Shown: positions 1 through 8,214 of the stretch, piece after piece
How positions within the stretch are numbered: position 1 is the stretch's first letter
Layout: every line of letters starts with the position of its first letter
Origin: Nostoc sp. FACHB-280
GTDB taxonomy: Bacteria > Cyanobacteriota > Cyanobacteriia > Cyanobacteriales > Nostocaceae
Reading direction: 5' to 3'
Assembly: GCF_014697615.1 (NCBI RefSeq)
Contig: NZ_JACJSD010000020.1
Span: 1 to 64,000 of the forward strand
DNA length: 64,000 nucleotides
Position numbers and translations under genes: made by a program
Notes under the pieces: generated by a model
Database searches by the model: none
What the model was told of the DNA's origin: nothing
What the model saw: the letters and a program-made list of their open reading frames with translations, nothing else

Positions 1-7
1 CAAGTTT

Positions 8-124
8 TCCTGGTGCCTATGGCGCGGTGGAACCACACTGATACATCCCGAACTCAGAGGTGAAACGCTGCTGCGGCTACGATAGTTGGAGGGTCGCCTC
101 CTGCCACAATTGCTCGGCGCCAGG
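8..124 (+). rRNA. rrf: 5S ribosomal RNA
   Basis: The stretch starts TCCTGGTG and ends CGCCAGG, which pair as the closing helix I of 5S rRNA. In between are the conserved loop A/B element GGAACCACACTGA, the CATCCCGAACTCAG block and GTGAAACG, as expected for a cyanobacterial 5S of about 117 nt. It is the 3' end of an rRNA operon; the 16S and 23S genes would lie before base 1. The first seven bases are probably the 23S-5S spacer. The exact ends are judged by pairing and may be off by one or two bases. Confidence 0.95.
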
Positions 125-138
125 TCTTTTAATTCACC

Positions 139-176
139 GAAAGCTCCTACTTTTAATAGTAAGAGCTTTCTTGTTT
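139..176 (+). terminator. Rho-independent terminator of the rRNA operon
   Basis: GAAAGCTC (139-146) pairs with GAGCTTTC (163-170), with further TACT/AGTA pairing toward the loop, and TTGTTT follows. It lies 15 nt after the 5S gene, so it most likely ends the rRNA transcript. It may also help to end the P450 transcript coming from the other side. Confidence 0.85.
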
Positions 177-212
177 ATGAAGAAATAAGCTAAACGATCG
201 CTATTTTAATAA

Positions 213-1580
213 CTACACTTTAATAGGAGTATCGGCTTTTTGTCGCAGTCCACTTGCCATCATCCACTTGCCATTAGAAGGTGCTAGGGTAACGCCACGA
301 CGTATTGGTTTAACGCGAGAGTTGTCTACTAATGCTAAATCTACGTGGGATAGTATAGTTGCTAGTACCAGTTTCATTTCAAATAAGGCAAATGCCATAC
401 CCAAGCAACGACGATTACTTCCACCAAAAGGTAAATATTCATATAAAGAATATTGTCTTTCTAAAAATCTTTCTGGTTTGAACTGTTGTGGTTCTGCATA
501 CAAATCTGAACGGCGATGAGTTAAATAAATACAACCTACGAGTAATGTTCCTGGTTCAAATTGACGATTCATAATTTCTATAGGTTGTTTCACAATCCGG
601 GGAATAGTAATCATCACGATGGGATAAATTCGTAAAGTTTCTTGGCAAACTGCTGTGAGATAGGGTAAACGAGTAATTTCTTCTAAATCTGCATTGTTTC
701 CAAAACTATCTAATTCAGACAAAAGCTTTTGACGTATTTGTGGTTGGCGATGAATCCAGTACAATGCCCAGGTTAAGGCTGAGGCTGTGGTTTCATGACC
801 AGCAACTAACAGAGTCATCAATTCATCGCGTAACTCTACATCGGTCATAGGTGCGCCGTTTTCATCACGTGCTGACATCATTAAAGATAAAATGTCATTT
901 CCAGAGGATTCGGGATGACTTCTGCGTTCTTGAATCTCTGCATACAGTAGTTGGTCAATTTGCTTCCGTTGATGCAAAAAAATTCCCCAAGGACTCCATG
1001 AACCTAAATCTACTTGCATTATTGGCAAAAAAGATATTGTGGCACGTAAATTAGAACCACTTAAATCTAGTATGGAAGCCAAGAGTTTTTTTAATTCAGT
1101 ATAACGTTCTCCTTCAATTATTCCGAATACAGCTTGCAAAATCACTCTCAGAGAGATTTCTTGCATAGAGTCGCGCAAGGAAAATGGTTGATCAAATTTC
1201 CATTGACTGATGACTTCTTTGGTGATGTTGGCGATGATATTACCATAAGCTTTCATCCGATCGCCATGAAAAGGTGGTGTTAATAACTTACGTTGGCGTT
1301 GGTGAGATGTACCAGATAGCAATATCAAAGAATTTTCGCCCAACAAAGGCTGCAAAATTTGAGCAGAACCTCTAGAATCTAAATTACTGAGGTTTTCTGT
1401 AAATAATTGTTGAATTGCTTGTGGATGACTTAAAAACACCATTGGCTGTTTGTTGGTTAGCCATAATGTGAAACAGTCACCATGTGCTTTTGCAGAATTT
1501 TCCATTAATTGCAATGGCTGATAAATCCATTGTAATAACTGCATAAATTTGGGTATTTTAGGACTGTCAGGGAGTTTCAT
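213..1580 (-). CDS. Cytochrome P450 (CYP110-like)
   Basis: A soluble, full-length P450 of 455 aa, probably a monooxygenase acting on fatty acids, terpenes or similar hydrophobic substrates; the substrate cannot be read from sequence. All hallmark motifs are present: the I-helix AGHETT at about residues 260-265 (oxygen activation), the K-helix ETLR at 314-317 (ExxR) and the haem loop FGGSNRRCLG at 385-394 with the thiolate cysteine at about 392. The ORF can be opened 10 codons earlier at a GTG (1610), but the ATG at 1580 is preceded by GGAG at good spacing, so it is preferred. The similarity to the CYP110 family common in Nostoc is recognition from memory. The gene stands alone, divergent from the antiporter; no ferredoxin or reductase partner is adjacent. 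Confidence 0.93.
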   Translation of the reverse strand: MKLPDSPKIPKFMQLLQWIYQPLQLMENSAKAHGDCFTLWLTNKQPMVFLSHPQAIQQLFTENLSNLDSRGSAQILQPLLGENSLILLSGTSHQRQRKLLTPPFHGDRMKAYGNIIANITKEVISQWKFDQPFSLRDSMQEISLRVILQAVFGIIEGERYTELKKLLASILDLSGSNLRATISFLPIMQVDLGSWSPWGIFLHQRKQIDQLLYAEIQERRSHPESSGNDILSLMMSARDENGAPMTDVELRDELMTLLVAGHETTASALTWALYWIHRQPQIRQKLLSELDSFGNNADLEEITRLPYLTAVCQETLRIYPIVMITIPRIVKQPIEIMNRQFEPGTLLVGCIYLTHRRSDLYAEPQQFKPERFLERQYSLYEYLPFGGSNRRCLGMAFALFEMKLVLATILSHVDLALVDNSRVKPIRRGVTLAPSNGKWMMASGLRQKADTPIKV

Positions 1581-1731
1581 AACTAATGCTCCTGGTACTG
1601 CTATTTTCACTAACTTAAGAACGGTTCTAGTTACCGGACTATTTATTCCTGAAATCTATCTATAGGTAATTTATTGCTAGAAATATTACAACTAAACTAG
1701 CAAGTTGATATGATTTTTTATACTAATTTCC

Positions 1732-3030
1732 ATGTTTGATATTTATATTATCGACTTGTTTTTGATTGGATTAGTCTTACTGGTAGTTACATTAGCATCC
1801 GGTTGGATTACCCGCTTACCTTTATCTTTTGCTCTTATCTACCTATTGGTTGGGATTTTTCTTGGCCCTTATGGTTTAGGTTTAATTCAATTACGTCGAG
1901 ATGATGTATTCAATGCGGAATTACTAGAAAGGCTGACAGAATTTGTTGTGATCATTTCGGTGTTTAGTTGTGGCTTAAAAATAATTCGTCCACTCAATCT
2001 TCGAGTTTGGGGAATTACATCTCGCCTGATTGGAATATTAATGCCAATTTCTATTTTGAGCTTGGCTGCTGTAGGCAAATTATTTTTAGGTATGAGTTGG
2101 GGAGAAGCTATATTGTTAGGAGCTATTTTAGCACCTACTGACCCTGTATTAGCTTCAGAAGTGCAATTGACTGATACTAATGATAGAGATGAGTTACGTT
2201 TTGGTTTAACCTCCGAAGGTGGTTTAAATGATGCCTTAGCTTTTCCCTTTGTTTATTTTGGTATTTATGCTTTAAAAGATAATAACTGGAACAATTGGTT
2301 TAAACAATGGATAGCGATAGATATACTTTGGGCGATCGCAGCAGGAATATTCATGGGGATTTTAGTTCCTAAAATTATAGTCTGGTTCGATCAACATATT
2401 CAAAAGCGTCGTTCTGCTGACAAATTAATGGAAGATTTTGTTGGCATTAGTATCATTTTGCTGACTTATTCTTTAACAGAATTTGTTAATGGCTATGGTT
2501 TTCTGGCAGTATTTGTTGCTGGCTTAGTAGTACAACGCAGTTATCACAATCCAGAAAAACCATTAGCTCAATTAGAATTTATCGAGCAATTAGAAAAGCT
2601 GTTAGAAGTTGGCACAATTTTATTATTAGGCTCAATCTTACTATTCAAGCCTATGGTTGATTATGCTTGGCAATCTTTAGTTGTAATTATTTTCTTGTTC
2701 GTGTTTATACGACCTTTAGGTGCGTGGATCAGCACAATTAGTAAACATCCATTTAGTTCCCATCGCTATCATCTACATCCTGGAACTCGCTGGCTATTTG
2801 GTTGGTTTGGAATTCGTGGAGTTGGTTCCCTTTATTATCTGGCTTATGCTTTTGGCAATGGACTGAAGGGAGAAGTTGCCGAACAAATTGCTTGGATAAC
2901 TTATACAACCATTGTGGTCTCAGTAATTATACATGGCATTAGTGCAACTCCTTTGATGAATTGGTATGAGTCTCATATTGCTAAACAGACAAAACCGCTA
3001 CCTGCTTCTACCATTGATGAATTTGAGTAA
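1732..3030 (+). CDS. Cation:proton antiporter, CPA1/NhaP type
   Basis: A 432-aa integral membrane protein with about 12 hydrophobic segments and almost no soluble tail. The LAPTDPVLASEVQ stretch (about residues 134-146) and GLNDALAFPFV (164-174) match the ion-binding membrane segments of CPA1 Na+/H+ exchangers, and FGIRGVGSLYYL near residue 363 is the conserved late arginine-bearing helix. It should exchange Na+ or K+ for protons across the plasma or thylakoid membrane, supporting pH and salt balance. It lacks the C-terminal TrkA-type regulatory domain found in some relatives. Transcribed alone, divergent from the P450 gene across about 150 bp, with a terminator about 170 nt downstream. Ion preference is not predictable. 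Confidence 0.9.
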   Translation: MFDIYIIDLFLIGLVLLVVTLASGWITRLPLSFALIYLLVGIFLGPYGLGLIQLRRDDVFNAELLERLTEFVVIISVFSCGLKIIRPLNLRVWGITSRLIGILMPISILSLAAVGKLFLGMSWGEAILLGAILAPTDPVLASEVQLTDTNDRDELRFGLTSEGGLNDALAFPFVYFGIYALKDNNWNNWFKQWIAIDILWAIAAGIFMGILVPKIIVWFDQHIQKRRSADKLMEDFVGISIILLTYSLTEFVNGYGFLAVFVAGLVVQRSYHNPEKPLAQLEFIEQLEKLLEVGTILLLGSILLFKPMVDYAWQSLVVIIFLFVFIRPLGAWISTISKHPFSSHRYHLHPGTRWLFGWFGIRGVGSLYYLAYAFGNGLKGEVAEQIAWITYTTIVVSVIIHGISATPLMNWYESHIAKQTKPLPASTIDEFE

Positions 3031-3202
3031 ACGCAGACACAATAAGTTACATAGTTTCACTTGCAATGTGATAAATTTTTAGACAAGCTGAATGGGTAAA
3101 CGGTATCAAGATTTCCAGAAAGTGGTATAAGAAAAAGAAAAGACTTGCAAATTTTACTTACGTATAGTACTATAGTACTATAACAAGAGACCCTAATAAA
3201 AT

Positions 3203-3228
3203 AACCCCACAGCACCCGTGGGGTTTTT
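3203..3228 (+). terminator. Rho-independent terminator after the antiporter gene
   Basis: AACCCCAC (3203-3210) pairs with GTGGGGTT (3218-3225) followed by further T residues. It stands between two convergent genes and can serve the antiporter transcript on the + strand. Just upstream (about 3163-3182) is an ATAGTACT direct/inverted repeat of unknown role. Confidence 0.85.
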
Positions 3229-3296
3229 CCATTGAAGATAGTAAAAGTAGGTAAGAAGGAATAGATCGTTAAAAACTTTTATCCTGCTGATATGTC

Positions 3297-4430
3297 TTAA
3301 TATTGACTGCTAGAACTGCTAACCTGTTCAGGCGACTTGAAAAATGTATGTTCAATTTTAATGGCTCGACTATCCATTACTTGAGTAAATAAATCTGTTG
3401 GTAAGGCATTTTCTACAGGTAAAACCCCAGGTTTATTGAGTTTACCTTCAAGAATTAATTGAACAACAGTACCTGTACCACAGCCAGTTGCGACAGCAGC
3501 ATTATTGTGCAGTACAGTAGAAGTATAAATGCCTGTTGAACCATTTTTTTTGCCTGTAACTTCTGATTTGACTGCTACGCCAATACCACTAAAATGATTA
3601 GTAAAATCTGTCATTGTATGGCTAACATGAGATAAAAACTCAATCATTCCATGACGCTGCATTAACCATTTAGGAAAAATATGTGCTGCTATCCAGGTCA
3701 GATGATTATAGTAATCGGGAAATGAGCCAAACTTAGTAATTACATTTTTAACAGTAGGAAAAGCATAGGGCAATGTAAAGGTTTCTGGCATATCAAACCA
3801 GTAAACTCCATTACGTTTATAGTGGGGAAAGTTAACAATTTCTCTTTCACTATAAGGTGTGACTTGCTGCCATTTACCATCTAGCCAAGCTTCAAAAGGA
3901 TGCTGTAAGCCTAAAAAAGTTGTTCGCATAACCGTGATACCAGCACCACCAGAACCGGCTACTAAATAATAGAGCTTGATTGTTTCTGCTTCATCAAATT
4001 GTTCCACACCCTGACGCACCATGCTATTAGAAATGCCAGGGAATATGCCTGTATTGATTACTGCTGTGACTCCAGCAGCAACAGCATCTTCGTGATAACT
4101 TAAAGCTTTGCTGGTAAAAGAACGATGGTCGCTAACATCTACATAGTTAACGCCTTGTTCAATACACAGTTGCAGAACATTGGCATCACGGTAATGAAAT
4201 GGGCCAGCACAGTGAACCACTAAATCAGCATTAGCGATCGCTTCTCGTAGTTTATCAACTTCTGCCAAATCTAAAACTAAATACTGCTCTCGTTCTGCTA
4301 AAGGTAAACTTACCTTCTCTGGAGTACGTCCAGTGATGGTAATTTTAGCTTGCGTATGGTTCGCAATGTCTTGCGCGACACTGCTACCAATTCGCCCCCT
4401 TCCTCCAAGAATTAAAACGCGGTCTGTCAT
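3297..4430 (-). CDS. Saccharopine dehydrogenase-like NAD(P)-binding protein
   Basis: A 377-aa protein opening with a Rossmann dinucleotide motif, LGGRGRIGSSVA (about residues 7-18), then the typical beta-strand LVVHCAGPF (about 89-97) found in saccharopine dehydrogenase-like reductases. Family members reduce or oxidise diverse substrates, and many cyanobacterial ones have no assigned reaction; I cannot name the substrate. The C-terminal half holds the alpha/beta region with the conserved GTGTVVQLILEGKL stretch. The start ATG at 4430 directly precedes the Rossmann strand, which fits the family. The gene is monocistronic. Confidence 0.8.
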   Translation of the reverse strand: MTDRVLILGGRGRIGSSVAQDIANHTQAKITITGRTPEKVSLPLAEREQYLVLDLAEVDKLREAIANADLVVHCAGPFHYRDANVLQLCIEQGVNYVDVSDHRSFTSKALSYHEDAVAAGVTAVINTGIFPGISNSMVRQGVEQFDEAETIKLYYLVAGSGGAGITVMRTTFLGLQHPFEAWLDGKWQQVTPYSEREIVNFPHYKRNGVYWFDMPETFTLPYAFPTVKNVITKFGSFPDYYNHLTWIAAHIFPKWLMQRHGMIEFLSHVSHTMTDFTNHFSGIGVAVKSEVTGKKNGSTGIYTSTVLHNNAAVATGCGTGTVVQLILEGKLNKPGVLPVENALPTDLFTQVMDSRAIKIEHTFFKSPEQVSSSSSQY

Positions 4431-4855
4431 TACTCCGGTATGGGCAACACTACTTGCTATTTGACCAGTTTTTGAGAGTCTTTGCCATCGGTTACAAGTA
4501 TGACTCGCCTACCAATATAGGAGGATAAATCCAGCACTTATCCATAAGACTTACGCAAGAAAACGAAAAATTAAGATTTTAGGGAAGGGTGTAGGTGTTC
4601 AAAACCCTTACACTCCCATACCCAATTTCAACCAATAATCTTTGTGCGTAAGTCCTGGGGGTGTCATTAGTCATTGATAACTTGTAGTAACGAAAGGCAA
4701 AGGTTTTAATAAATAAATTTTGTTTAATATGTAAATCTACATATAATTAATAAGTTTTTGTAATATAGGGAGTTCTGTCAACCTCAATAATTTAAGATTT
4801 TCTTTAGATTGTGATCAGTACTGATCTGAGTTCATTTCAGCCAGGAGCGATAGTA
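4431..4855. other. Intergenic region with an inverted-repeat element
   Basis: This 425-bp divergent spacer holds the 107-bp element described separately (4548-4654) and AT-rich DNA after it, probably the promoter region of the small gene at 4856. I see no further gene, tRNA or known RNA motif in it. Confidence 0.6.
4548..4654. repeat. MITE-like element with GACTTACGCA ends
   Basis: GACTTACGCA (4548-4557) is perfectly inverted as TGCGTAAGTC (4645-4654). The inside carries AAAACCCTTACACTCCCATACCC, a string that recurs in shorter form at about 49.84-49.87 kb and 59.57-59.63 kb. It has no coding capacity. The structure resembles a small non-autonomous transposable element or palindromic intergenic repeat. 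Confidence 0.6.
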
Positions 4856-5089
4856 ATGAAGATGTGTGTTGTCAACTCCAAAATATTACGTCAGTTTTGG
4901 GCTGTAGTGGAACAAACCCAAAGCAGTACTCTTCTGGGACTTAGCGACAATGACTTGGTTAAGCTGTTGTTAGGACAGATTCAAAGTAACAAAGTCCTGA
5001 ATTACGAAGAAACTTTGAACTTAACAGATTACATTTACTCTAAGACTTTGCTAATACGTGATTTAGCACAAGCACGTTCAGCATCATAA
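4856..5089 (+). CDS. Small conserved-type hypothetical protein
   Basis: A 77-aa, mostly helical soluble protein with no recognised domain. The reading frame could open at a GTG 15 codons earlier, but the ATG at 4856 has AGGAG nine bases before it, so this start is chosen. The sequence contains the helix-rich segment LLGLSDNDLVKLLLGQI and ends QARSAS. It is convergent with the Nif11 peptide gene 70 bp away, and the short gap carries AAAGGCAAAAGCC...GCCTGTTATTTTC, a possible weak terminator. Function unknown. Confidence 0.65.
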   Translation: MKMCVVNSKILRQFWAVVEQTQSSTLLGLSDNDLVKLLLGQIQSNKVLNYEETLNLTDYIYSKTLLIRDLAQARSAS

Positions 5090-5159
5090 ATGAAAGGCAA
5101 AAGCCTATGCAATTTATCTTCATATCTTTGCATAGACGTTTTGCCTGTTATTTTCAGAA

Positions 5160-5393
5160 CTATCTGGGATTAATGTGCCGTCTGGGGCCCCAGCCTGGAT
5201 TCACGATCGCAGCTAAATCTTCTGGTGATAATTTATCAATCTCAGCCTCTAATTCTGCGACTGTGAAATCATAGCCACGTTCTTTAGCCAGCTTGACAAA
5301 TGCTTCTGGATTGGCTGTGGCTTTAAGTTTTTGTTGAAATGCTTGATCTTCCTTGACTGCTTTAAAGAATTTTGCAGCATTTTGTAGTGCCAT
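5160..5393 (-). CDS. Nif11-family RiPP leader/precursor peptide
   Basis: A 77-aa peptide with a Nif11-like leader: an N-terminal helix NAAKFFKAVKEDQAFQQKL, then the FVKLAKERGYDFTVAELEAE segment typical of the family, then LSPEDLAAIV. Nif11 leaders guide RiPP maturation enzymes such as LanM-type synthetases or act as unmodified small proteins. The tail after the leader is short and unusual, NPGWGPRRHINPR, with no Cys, Ser or Thr, so a lanthipeptide product is impossible from it. No maturase, protease or ABC exporter lies nearby in the window. It might be a RiPP precursor modified in trans, or a Nif11 protein with another role. Confidence 0.8.
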   Translation of the reverse strand: MALQNAAKFFKAVKEDQAFQQKLKATANPEAFVKLAKERGYDFTVAELEAEIDKLSPEDLAAIVNPGWGPRRHINPR

Positions 5394-5830
5394 AATAATT
5401 CGTCCCCTACAGTAATCTGTTTTGTTTGTAAAGTCATCTATAGGAATCTGATTTGATAAGTGAACCTACTCGTGTAAGTAGAAAACAGGGAACATAAAAA
5501 ACAGAGTAGAAGTTTACGTATTTTTTTCACAAATCAAATATGAGTCCTATATATCAGTGGAGAGTAGAGAGTAGACAAAAGTATTTGTTGGGTATACTTT
5601 TTTCCAAAAATCAAATATTAGTCCTAAATTTAGGATTTTCGTACTACTTTTAAGGTGCATCATTTTTAATGATGTGTCTTGTATCCTGAGAAAGAAAAAT
5701 CAACGATATAGCAGTTTTTTCACACTACTTATGGCTGATATCCTGTCTAGCAAATCAGTTATGGTGCAGTACATCTGTGCAGAAAGATAAAACTCTTTCT
5801 CCCTCTGAGGTCTTGATGATGAGCCTCCTG
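5394..5830. other. Intergenic region with a 30-bp direct repeat
   Basis: This 437-bp spacer lies upstream of the Nif11 gene and downstream of the CDF gene. It holds two imperfect copies of a TTTTTTC..AAATCAAATAT.AGTCCTA string at 5521-5552 and 5598-5629. The part near 5394-5450 probably has the promoter of the Nif11 gene. No gene or terminator is evident. Confidence 0.5.
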
Positions 5831-6742
5831 TTACTGTTGACTCAAACGTTCCAATTCCAGATCATCCCAAGATGCAGGGTCTTCTACAGGCTCAAGGTGA
5901 GTAATAACGCTACTTCCAGGTAGTGCTTGAATAATTTTCAACTCAATTTCTTCACATAAATCATGTCCTTGGCGTACTGTCCAAGCTCCTGGTACTAATA
6001 CGTGAAAGGAAATAAAACGACGGGTTCCTGCTAACCGAGAGCGCATTGCATGAAACTGAATATTTTGATGTTCGTATTCACTAAATATCTGCCGGATAAT
6101 TTCTTGTTCTTCTTTTGGTAAAGCCGTGTCTAGTAGTCCAGAAAAGGTTTCCCGCAGTAAATTAAATCCTGCCCAAATAATATTAACTGCTACCAATAGG
6201 GCGATGATGGGGTCAAGTATCAACCAACCAGTTACCTGCACCAGAAAAATTCCAAGTATCACACCACCAGAAGTCCAGACATCAGTTAATAGGTGGTGAG
6301 CATCTGCTCGCAAGGTAATTGAACGTAAGCGTTTTCCGGCTTTGAGTAAGACAATAGCCACCACACCATTCACTAAGGTGGCTAATAATGACAACACTAG
6401 CCCTAATCCTAGTTGATTCAATGGTTCGGGATGCTGCAAACGTCCCCAAGCTTCTATAGCAATGCTAATAGCTGCCACGACAATCAATGCGCCTTCAGCA
6501 CCGCTCGAAAAATACTCGGCTTTAGAATGCCCAAAGGTATGTTCAGCATCGGCTGGTTTCGCTGCATAAGTCAACGCCCATAATGCCACTAGTGCAGCCA
6601 GCAAATTTACACATGATTCAATAGCATCAGAAAGTAGCCCCACTGAACCTGTTAGTAGGTAAGCTCCAAACTTTAAACCAATAGTTACAACTGCGGCTGC
6701 GATTGATAAAAAAGCGTAGTTACGGGCTGTTTGGCTACTCAT
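5831..6742 (-). CDS. Cation diffusion facilitator (CDF) metal exporter
   Basis: A 303-aa CDF transporter, expected to export a divalent metal such as Zn2+, Fe2+, Co2+ or Mn2+ in exchange for protons. About six membrane helices fill the first 200 residues. The second helix has SDAIESCVNL (about 38-47) and the fifth HHLLTDVWTSGGV (about 149-161), the two half-sites that build the HxxxD-type metal site. The C-terminal soluble domain (about 210-290) contains the HxVP-like FHVLVPGAW and ends in the ITHLEP strand of the CDF cytoplasmic fold. The metal is not assignable. It is divergent from the MFS gene over 189 bp. Confidence 0.92.
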   Translation of the reverse strand: MSSQTARNYAFLSIAAAVVTIGLKFGAYLLTGSVGLLSDAIESCVNLLAALVALWALTYAAKPADAEHTFGHSKAEYFSSGAEGALIVVAAISIAIEAWGRLQHPEPLNQLGLGLVLSLLATLVNGVVAIVLLKAGKRLRSITLRADAHHLLTDVWTSGGVILGIFLVQVTGWLILDPIIALLVAVNIIWAGFNLLRETFSGLLDTALPKEEQEIIRQIFSEYEHQNIQFHAMRSRLAGTRRFISFHVLVPGAWTVRQGHDLCEEIELKIIQALPGSSVITHLEPVEDPASWDDLELERLSQQ

Positions 6743-6931
6743 TCAAACTACTTAACTGTGATTGCTAGGTAACTGTAACAAATTTAGCTGTTAGTTTGAT
6801 CTATCTCCAGACTTTTAGATTTTTTTAAACACAGGCAAGGAAGTAGTTTGAGAAGTATCCGTTCACATTATTTTCCATACCAAAAGGTGAGATACTGTTG
6901 AAAAAATAATTTCACAGGGTAGATGTAATAT

Positions 6932-8176
6932 ATGCGGCTTTTTGGTATGCCCGTAGAAAAAGGCAGATGGTTGCTAATTCCTCTTGGTGCAATTGTTTTA
7001 CTTTGTCTTGGCACTGTTTATTCATGGAGTATTTTTAGAAAACCTCTCGAAAAATTACTGAATATTAATGCAACAGAAAGTTTGTTGCCTTTTACGGTTT
7101 TGTTAATCATGTTTGCCATATTGATGCCCATTACTGGCTTTTACATCAACCGCTTTGGTTCTCGGACGATTACCGCAGTTGGTGGTGTAATTATGGGACT
7201 GGGTTATGTTTTGTCGAGTTTGGATGGGAATTTACAATTATTAACTTTGACTTATGGTGCGATCGCTGGTGCGGGTGTCGGTATAGTCTATGGTGTACCG
7301 TTAGCCGTAATTGCTAAGTGGTTTCCTGATAAAAAAGGTATTGCAGTGGGTTTAACTGTGATTGGTTTTGGGTTGTCGCCGTTAATTACTGCACCTTTGG
7401 CGAAATCACTGATTGATGCTTATGGAGTGCGGCAAACTTTTGTAATTTTAGGTGTAACTTTTACACTGATTATTTTAGCGATCGCCACTGTTTTAAAAAC
7501 ACCGCCTCCAGATTGGAAACCAGCCGATTGGAATCCCAATGTTGCAGTTTCGGGAGGTACAGCACTCAGCAATTCTGAGACAATATTGCAAACACCAGCA
7601 TTTTACGGTTTGTGGCTGTGCTACACCATCGGCACATTCTCAGGATTGGCTGCTATTGGTATTTCTAGCCCTTTAGCTCAAGAAATTATTAAACTAGATG
7701 CAACTACAGCCGCAGGTACAGTTTCTTTATTTGCCGTCTTTAATGCTTTAGGAAGAATATTTTTTGGCTGGTTTACGGATCGTTTTAGCCCGAAGTTAGC
7801 AGCAATTGTTTCTTTTACTTTAGTATTAATTGCATCGCTGATGATGCTAAAAGCTGGACAAGGAACTGTAGCTACTTATTTAGTAGCATTTGCTCTATTT
7901 TATTTTTCTTTTGGTGGCTGGTTAGCGATCGCTCCCACTACCACCTTAATTTTGTTCTCATCAGCAGACTATGCCAAAAATTATGGTCTCGTTTTCACAG
8001 CTTACGGCGCAGGTGCATTGGGTGGAACTTTGTTAGCTGGCAGAATTCGAGATATTTTTGGCAGTTATACAGTTTTCTTTTACCCAACGACAGCACTAGC
8101 AATTTTAGGAATTGTGTTAGCTGTGTTTATGCTCAAACGTAGCTTTTCTGGTTCTACGATTAGTCAAGCTAATTGA
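6932..8176 (+). CDS. MFS transporter, oxalate/formate antiporter (OFA) type
   Basis: A 414-aa, 12-helix major facilitator protein. The opening GTVYSWSIFRKPLEKLL and the GAGVGIVYGVPLAVIAKWFPDKKG stretch (shown here only as a landmark, about residues 112-135) are typical of the OFA subgroup, whose members exchange small carboxylates such as oxalate, formate or pyruvate. The substrate in cyanobacteria is not established. AGGG precedes the ATG at 6932 by about a dozen bases. Single gene, convergent with the OYE gene 38 bp away. Confidence 0.88.
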   Translation: MRLFGMPVEKGRWLLIPLGAIVLLCLGTVYSWSIFRKPLEKLLNINATESLLPFTVLLIMFAILMPITGFYINRFGSRTITAVGGVIMGLGYVLSSLDGNLQLLTLTYGAIAGAGVGIVYGVPLAVIAKWFPDKKGIAVGLTVIGFGLSPLITAPLAKSLIDAYGVRQTFVILGVTFTLIILAIATVLKTPPPDWKPADWNPNVAVSGGTALSNSETILQTPAFYGLWLCYTIGTFSGLAAIGISSPLAQEIIKLDATTAAGTVSLFAVFNALGRIFFGWFTDRFSPKLAAIVSFTLVLIASLMMLKAGQGTVATYLVAFALFYFSFGGWLAIAPTTTLILFSSADYAKNYGLVFTAYGAGALGGTLLAGRIRDIFGSYTVFFYPTTALAILGIVLAVFMLKRSFSGSTISQAN

Positions 8177-8214
8177 GGTTGAGAAAGTGCTGAGTCAGAA
8201 AAAAGTACTCAGCA

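Noticed and set aside
5249-5437. Alternative frame overlapping the Nif11 gene
   Set aside because: It is a frame-shifted shadow of the Nif11 peptide, which has the clear family match.
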